Positions 45,890 through 58,000 of a stretch of DNA of 64,000 nucleotides are shown here, piece after piece. The first letter of the stretch is position 1. Every line of letters begins with the position of its first letter. The notes under the pieces are model-generated. The model searched no databases. It was not told the origin of the DNA and worked only from the letters and a program-made list of their open reading frames with translations. The stretch spans positions 62,001 through 126,000 of the forward strand of contig NW_026729196.1 in the NCBI RefSeq assembly GCF_030272615.1, written 5' to 3'. Source of the stretch: Cryptomeria japonica (taxonomy: Eukaryota > Streptophyta > Pinopsida > Cupressales > Cupressaceae). A program made the translations under genes and the position numbers.

Positions 45890-46990
45890 GTATGTATTCT
45901 TGCCTCTGCCCCTGGTTATGACTTTGTCAATCGATCAACGGGCTTATGACTTTGTCAATCGATCAACGGGCTTTGCAACTAGAAGATCTTCAGCTACCTC
46001 TGCCCCTATATCGAGAGATGCGTGTTCTGCCCCTCTCACTGTAACTAAAAGGGGAGAAAGGGGTGGTGAGAATGCGTACGCTTTTGATCTCTATCTGCTT
46101 ACGAAACCAAACTAAGGGAAGCTAGGACAGGAAGGGGTGCTTGCGCTGGTGGGACTAAATCAATAGGTTCCGCGGGTGAATCTGTTCGATCTCTTACTGA
46201 ATATGCAACTGAAACGACTGAACCCGGGTCTGCGAGACTGGGGAAGCTGAAACAAGCTCAATTGACGCGGGATCTCAATAATGTACCTCCACCTCTATCT
46301 CTGTATCTTTATCTGCGGGAGGCCCCTACTATTCTAAGGGAGACTCCGCTACGGGATATAGATATGGATCTCTAATGAATGGATATGGAATTGCCGTAGC
46401 CTCTGCTTATACTTGCTATGTTGCTGGTTATCAAAATGGCATTGGTAGTGATGCTTACTCTAAAAATGGCCTACTATTCTAAAGGGGATCATTGACTAGT
46501 TTGGGGTAAGCTTGACTGGTCTACTGGCTTCGAATATGGATATAAAGCTGCTCGGTCAACTTAAACAAGTGCTACTGGTGCTTTAGGTAGATCAACTCGG
46601 TAAAATGCAACTAGAGGATCTGCTGTTTACTTTCCTGCTGCCCTTGTCCTTGCCTTTGCTTTTGGCTTTTATGTTGCTTTCACCCCCTACTATTCTAAAG
46701 GGCAACGGAATCCCGATATGGAACTGAACGAACCGGAACTCCAGCCTTTGCCAATGATGGTGGAACCAGGTAAATCGCTAATGGCTCCTACCTTAGCTTC
46801 TCTAACCTCTTATATTGCGGGGTCTATTGAGTTGTAAACATACCCCTTCCCTGCCTCTACTGGATCATTCACGGGTCCCAGATCAATTGGATTTGGAACG
46901 GGCTATGGCCTAAGGAAGATTCTCATGCTAGAGAGCGAGATCCCTACGGGCAGATGATCCGGTTGAAAAACCAGAAGCATCTCAGTAAGG
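45890..46990. repeat. Gly/Ser/Ala/Tyr minisatellite array with a 28-nt tandem pair
   Basis: Same class as the arrays at 16.4 and 38.4 kb. 45916-45971 holds two identical 28-nt units beginning TTATGACTTTGTCAATCG. Family A palindromes sit inside the array near 46322, 46472 and 46683. 46920-46990 turns into the Arg/Asp type (GAGAGCGAGATCC). Confidence 0.6.
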
Positions 46991-47989
46991 AGCAGGGGAA
47001 GCAACATCAGGGACGGAGGTAGGGGCATGCCCATTAAGAGACTCGGAAGGAGCCGGAGCCCCGTTTTAGATTTAGTTCGAGCAAATCCAAATGCATATCC
47101 CTAGCCAGTTGACCGGATCTCCTTTAGAATAGTAGGGCTTCCCTTCGCGAATAGTAGGGGCAACCAACTAATCTCTATACGTAATATCCGTGCCTTTGAA
47201 GGCATATCATTCCATTGCTTTCCATCCAGGCCTAGCCTAATTAGGTCTTTCCACCCTTCTTGCTCTTTCGTAACCAATCAATAGCTCGAATCCGAGACAT
47301 GTTACGTCTATAATGAACTACAAGGAGGACCTACTAACCCCCTACTCTATATAGTTTAGATAGGCCAAGAGAGAGTGAAATTAACATACGTCACATCCAT
47401 CAATAAAGCAGCTAATTAAAGTCGGGAACAACTAATCGGTTCCCAGAGGGTCTTCATCAGAGGGAAACAACTGAGAGAGAAGTGGCAAACCACGAAGTAT
47501 AAGTTGGTCTTTTTCCCTACCATGTATAAGTTGGGGGTGGGGGAAGGGCCTCCTTACCGTCAAGAGAGAATGGCCGTCAAGATAGAATGTTTGGGTGGGT
47601 AGTGTCGGGCGGTTCCCCCCCCTCATTTTATTCCCAACTGCACCCCCTCATTAATCTACGATTCCTAGGGGTGGGGAGAATAAATATAGCCCTACCCTCA
47701 ATATAGCAGCCCCCCTCTCATTTTCAAAGCATTTTGAACCAGAAGTACCAACGGGGCATTAATATTAATGGGGTTGGGGGAGGAAGAAAGAATTCTATGT
47801 TGGGGTGGGGGTGGGGGAATACTAGTGTTTACGTTTTGAACAGGTCTCCTACAAAAGCATTGAATCAGTCTACTCGGCCCTACTATTCGGCAAGGCGGGG
47901 TGGTTGTCTTAGTGATGAGATGAATGACCTCACTAAGAGGACAAGGAGTCGAGAAGCCTATACTGCATCATTATGTGCGAATGAGCCAT
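46991..47989. other. Spacer with dispersed repeats
   Basis: Family A at 47120-47138, a diverged family B copy near 47298, and G/C-rich tracts at 47520-47830. No gene is supported. Confidence 0.4.
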
Positions 47990-48590
47990 CTCCGGCTGCA
48001 CAGGATAGGATCCTAGATGGGTAAAGGCTATGCAAAATGAGTATGATGCTTTGATCAGAAATGATACTTGGAAATTAGTTATTGCACCAGCTAAAAGGAA
48101 TGTTGTTAGCTGTAAATGGCTGTTTGAAACAAAGCAACATAATCCCCACCCGCCTTAGAATTGTAGGGGCCCGGAAGTGTTCATGAGTATGAAGCTAGAC
48201 TTGTGGCTAGGGGGTTCACTCGTATCGGTATTGATTATGATGAGACTTTCGCTCCTGTGGCCTGCCTTCCATCGGGTTTATTTGTGCTTCGGCTGCGGGT
48301 TGGGAGGTACATCAGATGGATGCTAAGAATGCGGGTCAAAGGAATCAATCTATACGGCCCCTGCTTTTCACGTTGATAGAGAGACCCGTGTGCAAGCTTC
48401 AGAAATCATTATATGGGCTTGAACAAGCACCACGAGCATGGTATGGAACAATTACTTCTTTCTTTCGTTCCCCGAATCCCATGAAATGCTCTTGTGATAA
48501 TGATTTGTTCATCGCCCCGATGGACAATATTGTTATTATTCTTCTACACGTGGATGATTTGCTCATCACTAGTCTTTGTTGACAGCTGAT
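47990..48590 (+). mobile_element. Fossil Ty1/copia reverse transcriptase fragment, broken
   Basis: Plus-strand remnant of the reverse transcriptase region of a Ty1/copia LTR retrotransposon, recognised from the order of copia-type RT blocks ending in a VDDLL-like catalytic box near 48550. Only the RT portion (about 600 nt) is present; no integrase, RNase H or LTR is seen. It is broken several times, and a family A repeat copy lies inside it near 48150-48170. Nuclear-derived copia RT fragments are common in seed-plant mitochondrial genomes. Confidence 0.85.
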
Positions 48591-49840
48591 ACCGATATAT
48601 AGAGAGAGATTGTGTCAGCAATGTCGAAATGTCTGCCCGGGGAAGACAGGACAAAAGCGACTTTGTAAAGGGCGGAGTGGAAGACGGAACAGCAACATCA
48701 AGGGAAGGCACTTCGGGTGAACAGTCTATTGCTTATTCTAGCTCGATTCTAGCAACTATAATTGTAGGGCTAGCTTCTTTTAGCCCCCAATTCTATGCTA
48801 AAGGGCGAGACTAGCAGGCGGATTCCCTAGGGGTGGGTGGGAGGAGGCTATGGGGCACATTAATGAACGTCACTATTTTAAGGCGTGTGTGGGGCTTTAC
48901 TGGTGGGTGGGTGGCAATAAGGGTGGCCTCCCACCCACCCCCAGCCGAATAGTAGGGCGAGCTCGGAGTTTTCTAGCAACTATCGAGTGCAAGTTTCTCG
49001 CCGGGTGGGAGGAGGAGGCTATGGGACGCATTCCCTCGACATTCTATGGTACCCAGCCCCCTACAATTCTATGGGGGTAGGGCTTGACTGAAGCCCGCTC
49101 AATTATAGAATCGAGCACTCGATAGTTGCTAGAATCGAGCTAGAATAACGGCTGATGGTTCCATGAATTGGTACATCTTTCCCGTAGGTTTGATTCCCCC
49201 CTTCTATTACATAACATGGATGTTGGTAGCATTCCAGATCCTCGAAAAAGGCTTAATAAATCGCCGCATCGAGACCGATAGTGACGAAAGTAGGCCAGGT
49301 GGAAACGGAATGCTCTATGTATGGTTCCGGCTCCCAACCAGAAATAGCCATCTATAGTGGCCCTCTATTGCTGTGGGCGTTACCGGTAGTTATTAGCCTT
49401 GATAGGCGGGCAAGGCTTGATAGGGGTGGGTGGGAGGAGATAGTGCGTCGGGTGGGTGGGAACTATTTTGACACCGCCCCGGGAGGAGGTTAGAACGGTT
49501 GGGGGGTTACCTATCATCAATGGGGTAGCAGGTTGCGATCACAGTACCGAAGAGTTACTGAAGGAGCTTGGCTGAGTCAATTACTATCCCCACCCACCCC
49601 CCCTACTATTTGAAGGGAATCAGCTTGCCGCAGGTATAGGCGGCCCTACCCCAGGAAGTCAAGTAGGGCCTGGGCCCATTATAGAGTAGGGGTTGTGGAT
49701 TGATTCCTCTCCCCAATAGAAAGGATAGAAGAGCATACACCCTACTCTATAATGGGGCTCCCTATAATGGAATTCTTCTAGCAAGCTTATTAATTAACCC
49801 AACTATAGTTGAGCCTATCCCAAGGCCCTCTCCCCTACCG

Positions 49841-49861
49841 CGATTCTATACGTAACATGCC
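49841..49861 (-). repeat. Dispersed repeat family B copy
   Basis: Core CATGTTACGTATAGAATCG on the minus strand. Confidence 0.85.
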
Positions 49862-51750
49862 CCCTCCCCCCTACCCCTAGCCGAATTGGGCGGGGAAGGG
49901 ATCAGTAGATTAATGACGCCTGCTAGCCCTTTAGATAGTAGGGGGCTAGCCCTTCAAATAGTAGGGGGGAGGGTATGTATATTGTCATTCTAGCAGGCTA
50001 ATTAATTAGAGGTAGATTAATTGTTGGGCGCTCCCCTACTATTCTATGGCAAAGGTCTTCGGCCGTATATCTATATGGGTCCGCCTGGGGATAGAGATGG
50101 TCGTCGGATCACTACGGATAGAATGGAATAATATTCTGCATGCATCCCATCGGCCTACCATATCTACCAATCGATTCCGCCCGCATGAGATTCCCCCAAT
50201 ATAGAGATAGGCGAACAATGGGGTATATAGAGTAGGGACCGTGATTGGAACCCAAACAATGGAACGGGCCGAACCCGAACAATGAAATCCGAAAATAGGC
50301 CGGAAAGGGGCAACAATAGGCCGGAAAGGCCCGAGTCCCTCATATCGCCCGGCGGCACTCCCGATCTGTGTGGAATGGCAAAAGTCGAGTCGTATTGGCC
50401 CAATCCACCACTATAAACCCCCTCCCGTTGATAGTTGTTGATCGATCGCATTGTTCACCGGCAGATTCAATGTTCTATCCCACTTCACGAGCTCTCCTCC
50501 CCTGGCGTTCAACTTGACTGGAGCGAGTTTGTATTCGTGAGAGGGGTTGAATTGAAAAAAGTCCCCGGGCGGTGAACCCCAGCTTCACTGTTACTATCTC
50601 CCGAGGCCGCTGGGAATGAGAGGTTGAGGTTCAATGATGTTGTCAAAAGGGAATGATGTTGTCAAAAGGGCACGATAACGATTACCGCATGAAGGAAGCC
50701 TCTGTTCTGGCAATCCGCCCGTGGATTAGTCGGCATGCCACCTCCGCAATGCCGTAATCGGTAATGGCGGTAATCGGTCCGATTGGTCTTGTCGCCCCGC
50801 CAATGATCTATGAATGAATGAATGGATGTAGTTGTCCATCCACCCCGATGAAGACCGCGACCCCTTTAGAATAGTAGGGAAGCGGGATAGGGCGATAGTC
50901 TAGTAAGTACCAGGACTCCCTTTCAACGTCGAATTGGCGCCTGATCCTATGAACGGGACGAGAACTCGTAGCCACACAGACATGATGCCAGTGGATGGTC
51001 GAGCCCCCCTCTATCCCCCATATATAAGAGAGGGGGGGGGGCGAGAGCCCCTATCCCCTATCTCGGTAAAGGCAAGGCGGCTATCTCGCTACATGAGTCA
51101 AAGTAGTTGCCTATAGATATATATGGCGGTCGTTTTACCATACCCGTATGTGCAACACCGGTGAATAATCGATACGGAGAAGGCCCCCCGGGCACCTCGC
51201 AGCGTCCGAATCAATAGCTGCAGCAGTCAATTCATGAGCCAAAATGGCTTCGGATGATCGGCCACTCTCACCGGGATGGGGACACCGAGAGGATTTCGGA
51301 TGATCAGCCGCCACATCTAGAATGTCGTCTGGTCTTTTCGGCTTCCCCCTACGGGCCTCCGGAACTCTAGTCCCACCCTGCTTCCTGCATAGGGGTGGGT
51401 GGGGGGACAAAAGGGGGCAGGCTGATTAATAAGGAACTATCGAGTCCCTACCCACCCATGGGCCCAACCCCACAGAATTATGTCCACCCACCCAACCCCA
51501 CAGCACCCACCCCACAACCCTCTACCTCCAACCACTATAATTCGGGTGGGAGGGCGAATTGAACCCCCCACAATAACAACGGCATCTAGGGGTGGGCCCC
51601 TACTATTCTATGGCAGGAGGATATAGAAGTTCGGCCCCTGGCAAGGGATGGGTGGGAATAAAGGGCCTCCCACTGCCGGCATTAATAAATAAACCTGTAA
51701 TTAATCAGTCCATAAAATAGTGGCTTGTTTGAAGTGGGCTATGATTCTTT

Positions 51751-51781
51751 CCGATACAGTAGGCATTGAACCGACTGAACC
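51751..51781 (-). repeat. Leader repeat D, copy 3, without a recognised ORF
   Basis: Identical 31-nt core to copy 1, read on the minus strand. No related open frame follows it, so it is either an orphan copy or evidence that D is simply a dispersed repeat. Confidence 0.8.
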
Positions 51782-51931
51782 TTCTCGCCGAATAGTAGTA
51801 GGGGCGACGCCCGAGAACGTCTTCTCCTGCCATAGAATAGTAGGGGCCCACCCCCTAGTCAAGCGAATAGTAGGGGCCATATAATTTGAGGGGGGGCCCG
51901 CCAACTATCGAGTGTTGACTGGAGGCGGGCC

Positions 51932-51952
51932 AGATTATCTACGTAACATGCC
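51932..51952 (-). repeat. Dispersed repeat family B copy, diverged
   Basis: Minus-strand CATGTTACGTAGATAATC variant of the B core. Confidence 0.6.
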
Positions 51953-54315
51953 ATCCCCCCCCCCACTATATATTCTCCACCTGGCCCCCCCTGGGAGGTA
52001 GATTATTGTAGGGGCCCACCATAACTATTCCCTCCCACTCCAGTCAATTAATGTACGCCTGCTAGCCCTTTACGAATAGTAGGGGCCCGCCCAATTATAG
52101 GGGTAGGGCTTGACTGCAGTCCCATAGCCTCCTCCAGAATAATAGAAAATAGGGGCCCACCCCCCCCCCTACTATTTGAAGGGAATCAGCTTGCCCCTAA
52201 TGTCCTCCCACCCACCCCGTACGGCCGCAGCAACCTCTCCTCTCTCCCTCTCCACTCTAAGATGCTGGGTTCAACTCGGCCAAACCACTCCTCCACTTTA
52301 CTATTCCCACCCTGCTGCCTTACTCTAGCAGGCTAATTAATTGGGGGAGTTGGAGAGGCAGTAGCATCTAATATTGATTCATAACCCCCATTAGCAGGGT
52401 ACCAGTTGACTCAGTCGAAGGAGCAAGAGTCAATTCCGTTGTTTATAGAGCAGAAAAAGCTGCAGCCCTTACAATTAATTGGGTTACTAAAGGTCCATAT
52501 AATGCAGTTACAGATCCAGGTTAAGCAGTCGATTCAGCGGTAGCCCCAGTACCACCAACAGTAGCAGAGCCTAAAACTAGGGATAGAGAATAGTTAGGTC
52601 GGTTCTCCGATCCACCTTGAAGTAACATCTCCAAGTCAAATCTCAGAAGAGACGTGCCGATCTGGAATAGTTGAGTAAGGCGGATCATGCTTATGCGCTG
52701 TGGGCACAGAGAGGAATAGGTCGTGCCTACCATCCATCGCTATAGTATTATGTGTAACCGAGCAGATAACCACCTCCTTCCTCGGATGTATAACTCAGTT
52801 AATAGTCTTGTGTACCACTGCTATATCCATATAGTGTAGTGCAGCGCCGATCCACTTCGGTATGGCATCATAGAAATTTGCACCGCGAAACTCAGAGGAG
52901 TTGGATGAGCCGAAGATCTGCCTCGGGCGATAACCCTTCCTTATCCGATCTGCTTGGCCGACTAGATTGTATTGTATTGGGAAACGTAACCAGAAAGGAC
53001 TAGTAGCTCCTGCATATGCATCGGCCCCGCCTTGTTCCCGAGGCGGGAGCTTACTCATTGGGAAACGGCCCCCCCCCATAGAAGTAGGGGGAATTGTTAC
53101 TCTAGCCCCCCCTACCCCTACCCCTACTATTGAAAAGGGGAAAGGGAAAGGGCATAAAATGTCGAGGGGCTATGGGGGGCTCCCCTACAATAACTAGAAT
53201 AGGGAGGTGGGGGGGGAGGGTTATTGTTCTATGGCTAGCTTATTCCCCTACCATAAAATGTCGAGGGGCTATGGGGCGATTCTAGCCCCATAGAATTGTA
53301 GGTCGAGTGCAAGCGCATCCATAGAATAGTAGGGCACGTCATTAATGAACGGCTCGCCCTACAATTTCTAGGGGCTGATGCCATTAAGAGGCATTTGAAT
53401 ACATTTTCTTGGATGGAAGGGTTTACTGGAGCAACCAACATTTCCGTAATGAATGAAAGGTAGGGGCCACCACACCTCTGCCTGGTTTTGATAGGAGATC
53501 CTCCTCCCCCTACAATTTTGATGGCCTATTGCCATAGTAGGGAGCTTGCTAGAATAATATGAAAAAGGGGCCGAATAGTAGGGGCCCATAGAATATTTTA
53601 GGCTCCGGGGGCATACTCCTATCTCTTGCTTTTGAATCCAAGGTAGGGCATCTGGGTAGGGAATACATCTGGAAGGAGAGGAGCATCTGGGCATGAAAAT
53701 ACTCCTCTATCCGGATTGGCAAGGCTAGGCCCCTATACTGTCTTGATTCGGCAGATGGAGTTGGTAGGGAACAGAGTTTAGGGATTAGCTGGGGTGGGTG
53801 GGAGGCCCCTACTATTCTAAGGGGTTCTGCTGTTCCATTCTATTCTTCTGAACTGAACTAACAAATATGGAGAGGTTCACCAATGCGATCTGGGGATTCA
53901 ATCAAGGCATTCAAGACTATTGGTAATGAGGTGGCCTCCATCACTCCTATTCCTTCTTGCAAGCCGGGGAGCATCTATCCTCTTAAGCTCCTCTCCCCTT
54001 AACTTAACAGTGGAGTGCAGGCCGTTGGTGGATTGGCTCCCGCGGAGGCGGTGGGTGGGAAGATCTAGTTGGCAGCACCCGGGTTTGAACTATCGAGCCC
54101 CACCCAACCCGGACTTCTCCTATATCCTCCCGCCAATATCGAGAGTAGCCCTCAGCCTGCTAGAATGAAAATCTACATACCCTCTTTATTAATCTAGCAG
54201 GGCCCATATAATTCCCCCCACCCCCCCAAAGAATAGTTGAATAGTTGCTAGAGTGACGGAAACTATAGTTGGCATAGTCGGGGTGGGACTATAGTTTCAT
54301 AATAGAATAATAGGG

Positions 54316-54338
54316 CTCGATTCTATACGTAACATGCC
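54316..54338 (-). repeat. Dispersed repeat family B copy just upstream of nad6
   Basis: Exact core CATGTTACGTATAGAATCG on the minus strand, ending 29 nt before the nad6 initiation codon but pointing away from nad6. Confidence 0.85.
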
Positions 54339-54367
54339 CGTTCCATTCTAGGGAAGGACGGCGTACT

Positions 54368-55018
54368 ACGATACTTTCCGTTTCGCCGAGCCCTGCTTTG
54401 GTCTCCGGTTTGATGGTTGTACGCGCCAAGAATCCAGTACATCCCGTTCCGTCCTCCATCCCAGTGTTTCGCAACACCTCGGGTTCACCCATTTTGTTAG
54501 GTCCTGACCTCCCCGCCATGATCTCCCCGGTGGTTCATACAGGAGCTATTGCCGTTTTATCCTTACCCGTGGTCATGATGTTGAATATTCAAATAGCGGA
54601 GATTCACGAAAAGGTATCGCGCTATCCACCAGTGAGCGGTATTATTGGACTGATCCCTTGGTGGGAAATGTCCCTCATCCCAGATAATGATCACATTCCA
54701 TTATTACCAACGAGCATAAGTACAAACTCTCTGAGATATACAGTTCATGCTGGAGAAATACAGGGTTGGACCAATTCGGAAACATCGGGCAATTCACTTC
54801 ATACCTACTATTCCGTTCGGTTCTTGGTTTCTAGTCTAATTCTGTCAGTAGCCATGATTGGGGCTACAGTACTGACTATGCATAGGACTACTAGAGTTAA
54901 GAGACAGGACGTGTTCCGACAAAATGCTATTGATTCCAAGAGGACTATGATGAGGAGGACGACAGACCCACACCTACCCACCCCAGGTTCCGCCCCTACT
55001 ATCTATAGGCCCCAATAA
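54368..55018 (+). CDS. nad6: nad6, NADH dehydrogenase subunit 6, complete
   Basis: Membrane-arm subunit of respiratory complex I. Seen: the frame aligns with plant Nad6 over its whole length, including ALVSGLMVVRAKNPVH, GAIAVL, IQIAEIHEKV, PVSGIIGLI.WWEM, SLRYTVHAGE, LVSSLIL.VAMIGA.VLTMHRTT, VKRQDVFRQNAIDSKR and MRRTTDP. I chose ACG at 54368 as the start because ILSV.PSPALVSG follows exactly as after the family's initiator Met, so ACG must be edited to AUG. About 30 further Ser, Pro or Thr codons require C-to-U editing. The product is 216 aa against about 205 in angiosperms. The excess lies at the C-terminus, where DP-LTIY is expanded to a tail HLPTPGSAPTIYRPQ, and the final codons coincide with a family A-like unit (CCCCTACTATCTATAGGCCC). 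No introns, as expected. Confidence 0.98.
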   Translation, partial: TILSVSPSPALVSGLMVVRAKNPVHPVPSSIPVFRNTSGSPILLGPDLPAMISPVVHTGAIAVLSLPVVMMLNIQIAEIHEKVSRYPPVSGIIGLIPWWEMSLIPDNDHIPLLPTSISTNSLRYTVHAGEIQGWTNSETSGNSLHTYYSVRFLVSSLILSVAMIGATVLTMHRTTRVKRQDVFRQNAIDSKRTMMRRTTDPHLPTPGSAPTIYRPQ

Positions 55019-58000
55019 AGAAATACTTCTCACCAATATTGGGGCAGGGTAGGGGTGGGCGGGTGGGCCATGTGGGGGGGGGGCAGGTCGACATCCATGG
55101 GTAGGGGTGGGGTAGGTTGTGCCCCGAGCACGATTGAGAAAGTTTACGCTGGCCCCTCAAATTCTATGGGCGAAAGAAAGAAAGAAAGCTATATGCCGAA
55201 CCTTCCTACCATTTCCCCCCACCCCGGGGTAGGGTGGGGTAGTCCCTCTCCTCTGCCCTTCTTCCCAACCCACCCCGGGTGTTTGAGTGTCTCTGCTCTG
55301 CTAGTAGAGGTAGGTTGGGGTTGAGGGCGTATAGAGTAGAGGAGGGTTTAAAGTCGGAAGGGTTGTCCCTGGCTCTCTCTGTAAGTGCTTGAGGTAAGGG
55401 CTTTTCTTGTTATCTGTTGTAGCGAGCCGCCCTCGGTCCCGATAACTTCTTTGGTTGGTTGCTTCCGTCGAGTGAATCGGTCCGTTCGTTGCTTGATTCT
55501 GTCCAGCCCTTTGCAGCCTTCTATAGCTATAGCTATAGTTGGGCCCTGCCTTCTATGCATCCATGGATTCCGATCCGTCCAATGAATGGAGTCCTATAGT
55601 GGTGGCGGCCGGCGGGTGGGAGTTCCATAGTTATGGTGGTGGGGAATAGGCTTCGGCAAGTCTTTAGCCGGGTTTTTCTTTCCGTTCCTTCGGTCCCCTA
55701 CCCGGCCTGTTTGTGCCCGCCCTATCGCCGCCGGGGGGGTTCCATCTGGAGCTCCATGCTTGGTTGGTTGAAGTGAATGCTTCGTTCGCTGTCCTTCCGG
55801 CCGAGGAGTAGGGGAGGCCCCGCTACTCTAATAGCTATAATGGCTTAAGGTCCATACTATTTACGTAACATGAGTGGCCCCCCTCCTATTATATTGGGGT
55901 GATGCTATGCAAGTTCTATATAGTAGGGGGGGTATGGTCCTATAGTGATGCAGTCCATTCCCGACTGAGACTATAGTGATGCAGTCCATTTAATATGCCT
56001 AGTCTTATAGTGATGCAGTCCAGACTCTATACGGAACATGAGTGAGCCGGTGCCCGCCCCGATCAGGTACTATCTATAGGGGCGGCTGGAGGGCCCCTAT
56101 CTGGGGAAGCCGATGGATAGCCCTACTATCGGAGATCCGACCTCTTATTCTTCTTCATAGCCGGTCCCACTACAGAATCTTCGGATCAGGGATGGATTGG
56201 GATTCGATCCGCCAATGTGACACCTTGACCTGAGGAGGCCCCCTACCTCGGGTTGGGGGCTTTATAGTGGGACTGCTGTACTGCTGAGTTCCAGTCGAAA
56301 CGGATTCGATCTTGACTATACTAGCTAGACTAGACTAGACTCACGATTGAAGCCGGCCCCCATGGTCGAAACGGATGCGGGGCGATACGACTGATGTTGG
56401 GATTCTGACGGTGGGATGGATGGGCCTATAGATAGTAGGGGATCTGGACTAAGGGGCAGCCTCGAGCCATAAGCTCTTGACCCATTATTATAGCTTAAAA
56501 TAGCGGGCTGATTAATTGACTGATTAATAAGAGGTGGGGGGGTAGTTATGGAGAAGTATAAAGATGCCGATCTCCAGGTATGGAGAGTTTGGATAGGGCA
56601 TGATGGAGGAGTTGGGGAGTATTAATCTACGCCCCTCCGGGATGCCGATCTCCGATCAGGTCTTCATGATGGAGGAGTATGATGGACCCTCTCAACTACT
56701 ATCGGCAGTGAGATGTGATGATGAGGCCCGCCCCCCCACTATAGGAAGGGTAGATAGGCAGAGGAATCGGCAATCTGCCCTATCTCTCCACTTACTACGA
56801 TAAAGCAGTATCGGTTAATGACGATGCCTATCTCTCTCTAGGGGGTAGGTGTATTCATGTTGGTAGGCGGTTTGTAGGATCCGTGAACTGCATCCGAGTT
56901 CTCCGATTCCGTTAGTCTCGCCCCCGGAACTATTGTCCGGGTGGGTGGGAATCATAGGGTTCCCGGGTGGATATAGATTGTTGTTGGGTAGGGCCTTGAA
57001 TCGCAGGTCGTTATGGCTTTCCCAGCTATCTCCGCTCGACCTAACGTATATAGAGCACTCGAGTGAGATTCGATTACAGCTATCGCTGCAGTTGTGGTTC
57101 TCTTCATAGTAGCATAGTAGCTTTCTTTAGATTCCTCTCCACCCGGATTCGCAGCTCCCGGCCTTGGACAGCCTCTTCGCCCTAGGAGAGATAGGGCATC
57201 CACGCCAATTGACTTCAGCAGCGAGAAGATAGGGGTAGGGCTTGCTTCAGCTATAATACTGACACGACATCAAGGACTAAGCCCCTACCTCCACTATAAA
57301 GGTAGGGGTGGAGGCTGGACTATCATTCATCCCTTGGACCATAGACCCGCCGAATCATACATAGACCCGGGTCCTTTAATCCCATCTTCTGTCTTTGAAG
57401 AACTCTAGTTATTCTTCTCCCGTCCCGATCAGTAGATCAGCGATCAGTAACTTTGAACTCGGAGCTGGGTGGGGGGGGGTCGGCGATGAAGAGAAAGGGC
57501 CCACCCCGGCACTATAGTCGATAGTAGGGCCACGACTGAGCAAGGGGTGGGTGGGAGGATATAGGATAACGGGTGGGTGGGAAGCCCTTATTAAAATAGT
57601 AGGGGTCCCAGGGTGGGAGGAAGATAAGGCGGCAAATCAGCCCGGGTGGGGGGGAACTCTAGGATGGGGGGCGTGTAGTTCCTCCCACCGGCAAGGGTGG
57701 GGGGGAACTATAGGGTGGGGGGTTTCTTTTTGTTGGGGGTGGGAATAGAAGTTGGTGCCCCTGCATTGGGAGGATCAGAGGTATAGTGGGCCAGTTGTCT
57801 CCAGCCGAGTGGTCGGACTTGCCCCCATGTTGGGCATTCGTGGGGCGTGGGTTTTGAGTAGCATAGATAGTTGTGGTTCAGCCGGCCGAAGCGGCCGAAG
57901 ATGGGGTATAAATTGATATGGTTATGATGGCTAGGCATCTCCTTCTCCGTTCACAGATTGATCTACAGATTCAATCGACTATGGAATCAGTACCGGTTGT

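Larger units (their letters stand above)
48591..54367. repeat. Dense dispersed-repeat region between the copia fossil and nad6
   Basis: Families A and C and GGGTGGGTGGG tracts cover most of 48730-49140, 49410-50050, 51360-52330 and 53060-54330. Less repetitive islands are 50050-51360 and 52340-53060, the first part of the latter having minisatellite composition. Frames at 49163-49357 (plus) and 52795-53079 (minus) look protein-like but match nothing recognised. A pair of 19-nt AATGATGTTGTCAAAAGGG units is at 50635-50670. Family A is perfect at 50862-50879. Confidence 0.5.

Noticed and set aside
52795-53079. 94-codon minus-strand frame with protein-like composition
   Set aside because: No recognised motif or membrane span and bordered by repeats; left as unassigned spacer.
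54316-54338. Family B copy as the nad6 promoter
   Set aside because: It lies 29 nt upstream of the start codon but its CGTA motif points away from nad6 and is too close to leave a normal leader.
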